64,000 nt of DNA from positions 868,001-932,000 of the forward strand of contig CAVWFN010000007.1 in the NCBI GenBank assembly GCA_963754285.1, read 5' to 3'. This DNA is from RYN-133 sp963754285 (GTDB taxonomy: Bacteria; Actinomycetota; Actinomycetes; Mycobacteriales; Jatrophihabitantaceae). The first letter of the stretch is position 1. Each line of letters begins with the position of its first letter. The notes beneath the pieces are model-generated. The model was given only the letters and a program-made list of their open reading frames with translations, was not told the origin of the DNA and did no database searches. Of the stretch, positions 53,119 through 60,435 are shown piece by piece. Position numbers and translations under genes: made by a program.

Positions 53119-55329
53119 TTGACCGATCTCGCGCACGACCTCGAGCCGACGCCCAAAGCGGCGCAAGCGTCACCGACGATCGCCGCGCCGACACCGGCTC
53201 CGCCGAGTCCTGTTCCCATGCCCATCGGGACATTGATGGTGGGGCACGCGGAAGATCGCGCCGAATCCGACGCCGACCGGATGGCCGACGGTGCGCTGCG
53301 TCGCCTCCAACGACTGAGCGCGGACGGCGAGGTCCACGCGCACGGCCCGGCGTGCGGACATCTGCGCCGCAGTGCCGCGCCGTCGCCGATAGGTACGCCT
53401 CTCGTCGGCCGCGAGGGCGGGGCCCTCGACGCCGGCGCGAGCGCCGCGATCGAGTCGGCGCGCGGTTCCGGTACGCCGCTGCCGGGTGAGGTGCGGCGCC
53501 GCATGGAAACGGCGTTCGCCACCGACTTCAGCTCGGTACGAGTACACGATGATCAGCGATCGGCGCAGCTCAACAGCGCAGTCTCGGCGCACGCGTTCAC
53601 GACCGGAAACGACATCTTCTTCGGCCGCGGAAAGTTCGCTCCGTCCACGCCGTCCGGCGAGCGAATGCTCGCCCACGAATTGGCCCACGTAGTGCAGAAC
53701 TCGGGCACCGGGCGCCGCACGGTCGATGCCAGGGCTGCAGTCGCTATCAGCCGCCACGTCGACCGCAGCAAGAAGATCGCTCGCGAGTTCACCCTGCCCT
53801 GGCGCAAGACGCCCGAGCAGAAGGCAGCGGCCAAGGAGAAGGAAGACGCCGCCAAGGCGAAGAAGGAGCAGGACAAGGCCAAGAAGGAGCAGGACAAGCT
53901 ACGCAAGGACGGCGGCGCGACGCTCGCGGAGCTGAACGAGAAGGTCAAGAAGCACGGGCAGAAGCAGCAGACCGAACGCGAGGACACCGGCGCCACTCTC
54001 GGCCAGATGGTCAAGGACGGCCGCGAGAAGCAGGCCAAGTTCGACAAGGACCAGGTGACCTACAGCGGGCCGGCCGGCGGTGGCGTGTCGCTCGCCGAGG
54101 AGATCGGAAAGCCCTCGGGCGCCGGAACTGTCGTCGGCGCGGTCGGAGCGGGGACGCACTTCGGCGGTGCTGCCAACGGTGCCAACGCAAGCCTCGGCGG
54201 GTTGTTGCTCGGTGACACTGCGATGGGCATCCGCAAGGGCGTCAAGATGCGCGAGGACGGCCAGGAGTACGACGACAAGGCGATGGTCGAGCTGGGCAAC
54301 CGCAAGCTCAAGAACCAGGGCAGCGGGTTCGGCGCCGCGGCGGTCAGCACTGCCTCGGCCGGGGTCGGCATCGCGGCGTCCAAGGCTGGCGTCGCGTCAT
54401 CCATGACGCAGGCGGGCTGGACCGCCGCGGGCAAGGCGGGAACGGCCGCGGGTGGTGCCGCACTCGCCACCGGCGGTGCGGCGGTCGGCATCGTCAGCGG
54501 TTCGGCCCAAGTGCTGCAGGGGATGTGGCGCGGCGGCAAGGCCGTCATGAAGCTGTGCAGGCTGGCATGGGGCCGCGCGTCGAAGATGTTGAGCGGCAGG
54601 GGCCCCGATTGGAAGCAAGCGATCATGAGCGCCGAGAAGTACAAGGCGGCGATCGCGGCGCTCAAGGTCGGGTTGGGCGCGCTGGGCATCGCGGCGGGTG
54701 CGCTGTTCCTGGTGAGCAACCCGATCGGCTGGGGCATCGGCATCGCGGCCGCCGTCGCCGGCGGCGTGTGGGCGGGGGTCAAGATCGCGGCAAAGATCAA
54801 GGACGCGAACGACCGGCGCAAGGCCGCCAACGAGATCGCGCAGGGCAAGAAGCCCACCGAGGCGTTCGATGACGTAACCGGCGGTGCTCGCGACGCGTCG
54901 AGCTCCGGGGCCGGCAAGCCGATGACCAACGCGAAGTCGAAGACGCCGCGCAAGCCCGACTCGGACAAGACGGGAAGCGGTCACGTCCAGGAGAAGATCG
55001 GACCCAAGAGCGGCAAGGCCGACGCGCGCAGCAAGGCGATCGAGCAGGCCGACATGGTCGCGCGAATGGCATCCTCGCATGCGCGGCTTGCACACGAGCT
55101 GCGCTCCGCGCTTCGCTTCGGCAACAAGAACCTGGTCGCCGGAGCACTGGAACGCGCAGCTCAGGACAAGGCGTTCAGTCTGGAGTCGTCGGTCGAGCGC
55201 GAAGAAGATCGCGAGCTGCACGACAGCATGTTGCTGTTGAGTTCGGTCAACGTTGATCCCGACGAGGCGCTGGCCGAGTCCGGTCAGGAACTCATCGAGA
55301 AGAAGCTGTCGAAGCTCGAGGCGATGTGA
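53119..55329 (+). CDS. DUF4157 (eCIS-core) effector with coiled-coil and hydrophobic Gly/Ala-rich C-terminal region
   Basis: This 736-residue protein starts at TTG 53119, with GGAG 8 bases upstream. The N-terminal leader holds VGHAEDRAESDADRMADGAL and a metal-like HAHGPACGH. The DUF4157 domain includes VRRRMETAFATDFSSVRVHD, AFTTGNDIFFGRGKF and the zinc-peptidase motif LAHELAHVVQ (His186, Glu187, His190). After it comes a Lys/Glu-rich helix (about 230-300). Next are long Gly/Ala-rich segments that could insert in membranes (GVGIAASKAGVAS, ALGIAAGALFLVSNPIGWGI, GIAAAVAGGVWAGVKIA). The tail is Lys-rich. DUF4157 marks cargo of contractile injection systems. A pore-forming or membrane-damaging activity is inferred only. 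Confidence 0.78.
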   Translation: MTDLAHDLEPTPKAAQASPTIAAPTPAPPSPVPMPIGTLMVGHAEDRAESDADRMADGALRRLQRLSADGEVHAHGPACGHLRRSAAPSPIGTPLVGREGGALDAGASAAIESARGSGTPLPGEVRRRMETAFATDFSSVRVHDDQRSAQLNSAVSAHAFTTGNDIFFGRGKFAPSTPSGERMLAHELAHVVQNSGTGRRTVDARAAVAISRHVDRSKKIAREFTLPWRKTPEQKAAAKEKEDAAKAKKEQDKAKKEQDKLRKDGGATLAELNEKVKKHGQKQQTEREDTGATLGQMVKDGREKQAKFDKDQVTYSGPAGGGVSLAEEIGKPSGAGTVVGAVGAGTHFGGAANGANASLGGLLLGDTAMGIRKGVKMREDGQEYDDKAMVELGNRKLKNQGSGFGAAAVSTASAGVGIAASKAGVASSMTQAGWTAAGKAGTAAGGAALATGGAAVGIVSGSAQVLQGMWRGGKAVMKLCRLAWGRASKMLSGRGPDWKQAIMSAEKYKAAIAALKVGLGALGIAAGALFLVSNPIGWGIGIAAAVAGGVWAGVKIAAKIKDANDRRKAANEIAQGKKPTEAFDDVTGGARDASSSGAGKPMTNAKSKTPRKPDSDKTGSGHVQEKIGPKSGKADARSKAIEQADMVARMASSHARLAHELRSALRFGNKNLVAGALERAAQDKAFSLESSVEREEDRELHDSMLLLSSVNVDPDEALAESGQELIEKKLSKLEAM

Positions 55330-55850
55330 GTCCGGACGACTCCTCGGTCGACGATGATCCCCAGTTCGAACTGCTCACCCTGCTGCGGGACGAGTTTGCG
55401 GCAGGTGGGATCGAGTGCGGCGTCTCGGCCGCCGTCGGCGAGGTCCCGGCGCAGCTGATCGTCGACGTCGCCGCCGCGGACTCGGTGCACATCTGTTTCC
55501 TGCCCGACCACGACCAGCCGCCGGTGCTGCAGTACCTGGTCGCGCTCGACATCGATCTGGACCCGGCGCACGCCGCCGGAGCGGCGCGGTTCGTCGCGAC
55601 GGTCAATGCGTCACTGCCGGTAACCGGCTTCGAACTGAGCGAGTCCGCCGCAGCGGTGGTGTTCCGCTACGTCCAGCCGGTATCCGTCCACCCGCTCGAC
55701 CCTGCGGTCATTGCGTGGCCCTTGTCGATGATCCACTTCGCGCTGAGCTACTACGCCGAGTTCGTCGCCGCGGCGTGTAGCGGCGCTGCGTACGACGAAC
55801 TCGCTGCCCGGTTCGAGGCCGCTCAGGCCCAGTTGTTGCCCGACGATTGA
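55326..55850 (+). CDS. Small acidic protein coupled to the effector, chaperone- or immunity-like
   Basis: This 174-residue acidic protein has its GTG start overlapping the effector stop (ATGTGAG), a strong sign of coupled translation. The alternating hydrophobic strands (LIVDVAAADSVHICFLPD, VLQYLVALDIDLDP, AAAVVFRYVQPV) and terminal helices recall YbjN/type III-secretion-chaperone-like folds, but I cannot confirm the family. Its position right after a putative toxin suggests a loading chaperone or an immunity protein. Its 3' end lies 24 bases from the end of the convergent second module. Confidence 0.55.
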   Translation: MSPDDSSVDDDPQFELLTLLRDEFAAGGIECGVSAAVGEVPAQLIVDVAAADSVHICFLPDHDQPPVLQYLVALDIDLDPAHAAGAARFVATVNASLPVTGFELSESAAAVVFRYVQPVSVHPLDPAVIAWPLSMIHFALSYYAEFVAAACSGAAYDELAARFEAAQAQLLPDD

Positions 55851-55874
55851 TGCGTCCGTATACGTCCGCGTCGC

Positions 55875-57671
55875 TCACTCCTTGAACTCGCTGAGCCAGC
55901 GGCCGTACTGATCGTCGTTCGGCCGCCGTCCCAACTTGATCATCTCCTGGGTGATCGCCAGCAACATGTCGATCATGGTGATCTTCCGACCGCCACTCGC
56001 GGCGTAGAACGCTGCAGTCAGCGCCGCGTTGCGGATCGAGCCGCCGGTGAGGTCGAACCTGTCGGCGATGAACGCGAGATCGAGATCGTCGAGGGGCGCG
56101 TCACCGAGCGAACGCTCCCAGATCCGTTGACGATCCTCGACCGACGGGATCGCGAAGTGGACGGTCACGTGGATGCGACGAAGGAACGCCTGGTCGATGT
56201 TGCCCTGGAAGTTCGACGTCAGCACCACGAAGCCGTCGTAGGTCTCGAGCCGTTGCAGCAGGTAGGAGACCTCCATGTTGGCGTACCGGTCGCGTGCGTC
56301 GGTCACCTTCGACCGCGTTCCGAACAACGAGTCGGCTTCGTCGAACAGCAGGAGGTAATCGCCGGCATGCGCGGCGGAAAAGATCTCTTCAAGATTCTTC
56401 TCGGTCTCACCGATGTACTTGCTCACCAGCGCCGAGAGATCGACACGGAACATGTCGACACCGAGCTCGTGCGCGATCACCTCGGCGGTGGTCGTCTTCC
56501 CTGTTCCGGAAGGTCCGGAGAACAGGGTGACGACACCTGGCGAGGGGTAGAGCGGCAGCCCCCATTCGTCGTGAACGACGGTGCGGAACCGATAGCGGCT
56601 CACGAGGTCGTGCAGCCGCTGTCGTTGCGCGGCGGGAAGGATCAGCTCGTCCCAACCGACGCGCGGGGTGATCCGCGTGGCGTGCTTGAGCAGGGTGCCG
56701 CTCGCGACGCGACGGATCGCGTCCTTCGGATCGGTATGCAGCTCGGCGACGCGCGCTGCCTGGCGCAACTCGGTGGCGGTCGGGCGTCGTTGCGGCGCGG
56801 GTGCATCGGCGAACACCGCAGCCCATTCTTCGTCGGTGACCCGTTCGCCAGGCGCGGCGACCTCGACGAAGCTACGGTCCGGCAATGCATCAAGGGGTAG
56901 CGGATCGGCCGCACAGAGTCCGAAGGTGAGGTGGCTCGCTCGTGCGATCCACCGTCGGCCAAGTGGGCTGAGCGGTTCGGTCAGGTCGAGCACGATGCCC
57001 AAGCCGAGCACGGTTGCCTGCCGCACCAGCGTGCGCCAGCCGGCATCGTCAAGGGGCGCCGGTGAGACGAGGAAACCGATGCCCCAGCCGGCAACGACCG
57101 CGGCCTGAATCCTGCGCACGCGGTCGGTGCCGTGTACCAGTACGACGTCCGCGCGGCCCAATGCGCCCTCGGGCGCAGAGACCAGATAGGCGTCGGGCGG
57201 CAGGGCCGTCTCGAGCACCTCGGCACCGAGGACGGCCCAGGCAACCGCGCGGGCGAGCACCACGTGCGCCGCGGCGAGCGAGATTCCCGACTCCACCTCG
57301 ACGAGGGCCGCGCATGCCAGCGGGGCGTCGTCGGTCAGCGCGGCAAGCGCCTCCTCGCCCAGCAACCGGACGAGCAGATCGACCTCGATCCGGGTCGCTG
57401 CCGGATCGTGCGCGAGCGCGGCGACGATGCGCTGCAACTGACGGTCGACCTCGACTGCGGCGCACAACGCCAGCACCTGCACCGAGATAGTGTCCAGATC
57501 CGCTGCCGCGGCCACGGCGAAAAAAGGGTCGTCCGAGCCGGTGTCGATCGCTGCCTGCAGCTGGTCGGTGGCAGCTGCCACCGCCGTCTCGGCGGCAGCC
57601 AGCACCGCGGGGTCCCGGTCAGCAGCAAGCTCGCGTTCGAGCAGCGCTTGCGCGTAGTCGCGCCAACTCAC
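55875..57671 (-). CDS. Second eCIS-associated AAA+ ATPase
   Basis: This 598-residue protein is built like the ATPase at 51179-53062. An N-terminal Ala/Leu-rich helical domain of about 370 residues (LLERELAADRDPAVLAAAET) is followed by AAA+ motifs: Walker A LFSGPSGTGKTTTAEVIAHE, ALVSKYIGETEKNLEEIFS, Walker B LLLFDEADSLFGTRS, sensor VVLTSNFQGNID and FLRRIHV. It ends with EMIKLGRRPNDDQYGRW. The GTG start at 57671 is 30 bases after the stop of the upstream DUF4157 kinase-like effector, so the two form an operon. It converges with the first module. Confidence 0.82.
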   Translation of the reverse strand: MSWRDYAQALLERELAADRDPAVLAAAETAVAAATDQLQAAIDTGSDDPFFAVAAAADLDTISVQVLALCAAVEVDRQLQRIVAALAHDPAATRIEVDLLVRLLGEEALAALTDDAPLACAALVEVESGISLAAAHVVLARAVAWAVLGAEVLETALPPDAYLVSAPEGALGRADVVLVHGTDRVRRIQAAVVAGWGIGFLVSPAPLDDAGWRTLVRQATVLGLGIVLDLTEPLSPLGRRWIARASHLTFGLCAADPLPLDALPDRSFVEVAAPGERVTDEEWAAVFADAPAPQRRPTATELRQAARVAELHTDPKDAIRRVASGTLLKHATRITPRVGWDELILPAAQRQRLHDLVSRYRFRTVVHDEWGLPLYPSPGVVTLFSGPSGTGKTTTAEVIAHELGVDMFRVDLSALVSKYIGETEKNLEEIFSAAHAGDYLLLFDEADSLFGTRSKVTDARDRYANMEVSYLLQRLETYDGFVVLTSNFQGNIDQAFLRRIHVTVHFAIPSVEDRQRIWERSLGDAPLDDLDLAFIADRFDLTGGSIRNAALTAAFYAASGGRKITMIDMLLAITQEMIKLGRRPNDDQYGRWLSEFKE

Positions 57672-57701
57672 CTCAGCACGTCACAACGTCAGTTGGTTGA
57701 T

Positions 57702-59387
57702 TCAGTTCGCCTTCAACCACTCGACGCGCTGCTTGAGCGTCGACCAGTAGTCGGGCTTGCCGCCTTCAAGGGCACCGGTCGGGTCCTGGGCGTCCGTCTC
57801 GGTTGCCTTGTTCGCTGCGGAACGGATCTTCTTCTTCGCGTCGTGCTCCTTCTTCTTGAAGATGCTGCGCCGCGTGGTCGAAAAGATCTTGATCAGTTTC
57901 TTGCGGGATTCCTTCATCCCCGCGATGAGATTCTGCGCGAACACATCGCGCCGCTTCTTGCCACCCTCGAGCACCTCGTCGAACCACTTGTCGGCGTTCT
58001 TGTCTCCGGCCTTCTTCATCATGTCGATGAAGGAATCGATGCACCAATTAGCCGTATTGTCGTACTGGCCCGAGAGCAGGTACTGGCCGGCGTCGCCCTC
58101 CCACTGTTCGAACCTGCCGGGATTCCAGTTCTTCGCCATTCCCGTGCCCTGATCGACGTGGTCGATCAACGTGATCGCGCCGGAGGGGTCGTAGAACCAG
58201 TTGCCGACGTTGCCCGCCTTGACGCGGTCCTGGTTGCCGAGCACCAGGTCAACGGTCGTGATCTCGCCTAGTTGGAAGACGTGCTTCATGTCGTCGAGCT
58301 TGGTGCGGATCTCGGACTTGAACTCTTCACCCGACTTGGCCGTTGACCGCTCGGTCACCGCATCGCCGCCCTCGCCGGCCGCGACCGACATGGCAAGAAT
58401 GTTGCGCTTCGGGTCGCGGATCTTGGACAACGCATCGTCGACCGCGATCTCGTGGGGGTCGGCGTCCTGAGGGATGGTCGTCATCGGCTCGCTCTTCATG
58501 TACTTGCCGCGAGCCTCGAAGCTGCCGTCCGGGATGAAGTTGCCGTAGATCTCGAGCAGGTTGTCGACCTCGTGCCGCTCGCTCTTGGTGAGTAGGCGCT
58601 GGTTGACGGACTTGACGTTGTTGACCTTCTTCTGCATCGTCCCGACGATCTCGGAGACGCCGAACGGCTGGTTCTCGGACTTGACCACGATCTCGTCGCC
58701 GGTGCTGTCCTGGATGAACCAGACCGGACGCGACTTCACGGTGCGCAGGCCGGTAGCACCGCTGAGGCCCAGCTTCTTCGACTTCAGATCCCACTTGCGG
58801 TGGATCGCCTCGCGTCCGATGCCACTGCCCTGCTGGACCGTGTGCGCCAGTTCGTGCGCCAGCATGTGCTCACCGGCGGGCGTGTCCGGTCGGAACTGGC
58901 CCTCGCCGAAGAAGATGTCGTTGCCGGTGGTGAAGGCCTTGGCCGACACCGACCTGCTCAGCTCGGCCGAACTCGCATCGCTGTGGACGGAGACACCGCC
59001 GAAGTCGCGGCCGAACGCTGATTCCATCCGCCCACGCACGCCGCTCGGCAACGCGTTGCCCCGACCTCGCCGCGACTCGATGGCACCTGAGATGTCGGTC
59101 GGGAGCGCGCCGCCCTCCACGCCGACGACCGGGTCGCCCGTCGGCCCGGCCGAGCGCTGGACCCCGTGATCACAGTCGGGCTCGTGGGCGTGCTTGCCGG
59201 CCTCGCCACTCTCGCCACTGCGTAGTCGCGCAAGGACATCGTCGGCAACACGGTCGGCCTCGGCTTCGGCCGGGTCGAAGGCATGACCGACGGTGAGCGT
59301 GCGCGCCACGTCCGGCGCAGGAGCTACCAGCTCAACCGCTACGGGCTTGCCTTGGCGCTTCTTCTCGGCGTAAGTCGGTCCGGCCAC
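57702..59387 (-). CDS. DUF4157 (eCIS-core) effector with kinase-like C-terminal domain
   Basis: This protein of about 561 residues starts at GTG 59387, with AAGGGG 6 bases upstream; ATG 59402 is an alternative. The N-terminal part parallels the first effector: VGHAFDPAEAEADRVADDVL, HAHEPDCDH, AFTTGNDIFFGEGQF and LAHELAHTVQQ (His178, Glu179, His182). The C-terminal 360 residues are different. A lysine in DEIVVKSENQ (Lys236), a catalytic-loop-like VLGNQDRVKAGNVGNWF (Asp387, Asn393/Asn396) and AITLIDHVDQG (Asp409) mimic PI3/4-kinase and actin-fragmin-kinase folds. A basic helical tail (RRSIFKKKEHDAKKKIR) ends the protein. Kinase function is inferred from this motif order. Confidence 0.78.
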   Translation of the reverse strand: MAGPTYAEKKRQGKPVAVELVAPAPDVARTLTVGHAFDPAEAEADRVADDVLARLRSGESGEAGKHAHEPDCDHGVQRSAGPTGDPVVGVEGGALPTDISGAIESRRGRGNALPSGVRGRMESAFGRDFGGVSVHSDASSAELSRSVSAKAFTTGNDIFFGEGQFRPDTPAGEHMLAHELAHTVQQGSGIGREAIHRKWDLKSKKLGLSGATGLRTVKSRPVWFIQDSTGDEIVVKSENQPFGVSEIVGTMQKKVNNVKSVNQRLLTKSERHEVDNLLEIYGNFIPDGSFEARGKYMKSEPMTTIPQDADPHEIAVDDALSKIRDPKRNILAMSVAAGEGGDAVTERSTAKSGEEFKSEIRTKLDDMKHVFQLGEITTVDLVLGNQDRVKAGNVGNWFYDPSGAITLIDHVDQGTGMAKNWNPGRFEQWEGDAGQYLLSGQYDNTANWCIDSFIDMMKKAGDKNADKWFDEVLEGGKKRRDVFAQNLIAGMKESRKKLIKIFSTTRRSIFKKKEHDAKKKIRSAANKATETDAQDPTGALEGGKPDYWSTLKQRVEWLKAN

Positions 59388-59533
59388 GAGACACCCCTTC
59401 ATGCATCACGGTCGGGATCAGCGCCGTGATTTGGGTGTGAACATAGCCTTTACCGTGCCAGTATGGCGACGCTTCCAGATCAAGATTCACTACGGGGTGG
59501 CGCGCTCCGACTCAGCAGCCGAGGTGAACCGCG

Positions 59534-60112
59534 ATGTTTATCCGAAATGTCGACGAGACGCTCGAGCGCTTCATTCGCGAACGCCTCGCACTCAACGAAG
59601 ATCTGGGCGATGTCACCTTCGAGGCACCGACATCGAACTGGTCGGCACAGCTGTCGCGGATCACGGTCAACTTGTTCCTCTACGACGTAGGCCTGTCGAA
59701 TCAGCCCTCGCGAACGGCACTGCGCCGGGTCGCGGACGACGGCAAGGCGCTGCAGCGAGCTCCGCAACCGATGGTGCGGCTGGGGTATCTCGTCAGTGCG
59801 TGGGCCGGCAGTCCGCGCGACGAACACCAACTGCTCGGCGATCTTGTGAGCCTGTTCGCCGCCCAGTCGGTCGTTCCCGCCGATCACGTCGTCGGATCGC
59901 TGTCCTCGTCGATTCAGATCCGCCTGGTCGCCGACGACGTCAATCGACCGCGCGACGTCTTCTCGGGTTCGGGCGGACAGTTGAAGGCTGCGGTCGCCCT
60001 CGAAGCGACGGTCGCGGCCGACAGCTACGACTGGACGCCCGAAGCGCCCCCGGTTGACCGAATTGCGGCCCTCACCAACCCCGTTCCGCGAGCACCGACG
60101 GCGCGCCGCTGA
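59534..60112 (+). CDS. DUF4255 (Pvc16/Afp16-like) tail terminator or cap protein
   Basis: This 192-residue protein matches DUF4255, found in contractile injection loci as the Pvc16/Afp16-type protein that ends the sheath-tube assembly. Features are MFIRNVDETLERFIRERLAL, WSAQLSRITVNLFLYDVGLS and MVRLGYLVSAWAGSPRDEHQ with LLGDLV following, the usual hallmarks of the domain. The ATG at 59534 is preceded by GAGGTG at 59521. It is the first structural gene of the cluster in this window. The divergent space to the kinase-like effector (147 bases) probably holds promoters for both. Confidence 0.85.
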   Translation: MFIRNVDETLERFIRERLALNEDLGDVTFEAPTSNWSAQLSRITVNLFLYDVGLSNQPSRTALRRVADDGKALQRAPQPMVRLGYLVSAWAGSPRDEHQLLGDLVSLFAAQSVVPADHVVGSLSSSIQIRLVADDVNRPRDVFSGSGGQLKAAVALEATVAADSYDWTPEAPPVDRIAALTNPVPRAPTARR

Positions 60113-60435
60113 CCAGTCGGAATCACCGGCCCGAAACGTGCCCGATTTGTCCGGTAATGAAGATCCCGCGAACGTTGAGTATTTAGGTCGCCATAGCTTG
60201 AGGTCTGCGGCATAGGAATGGTCAGTCGCGGTCCACGATCTTGTAGCAGTTCGTGCGCGGCGGGAGGTTCCCGAGTCGCCAGCGTCGACTCCTTGGTGAG
60301 GGAACCGCTCCCCGCGTGCGGGCAATAGGAGTCCTTGGTGCTCGTTCGGTGCGCCCGAGTCCCGGTCGGGCGGAATTCCCGCCTGTGGCTGTGGGCATTG
60401 CGCCAGGGCGCGATCGACCCGGTGCGGACGCCCTG
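60113..60435 (+). promoter_or_regulatory. 323-bp gene-free region with a two-part stem-loop, possible leader
   Basis: No convincing gene is seen here, although the frame of the next gene stays open from 60253. GGTTCCC (60266-60272) pairs with GGGAACC (60300-60306). Inside them, GAGTCG pairs with CGACTC around a CCAGCGT loop. This two-part stem of 13 pairs could be a leader RNA structure or terminator read-through control upstream of the membrane-protein genes. The segment from 60120 to 60240 has lower GC content and may hold a promoter, but no clear -10/-35 pair was found. Confidence 0.4.
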
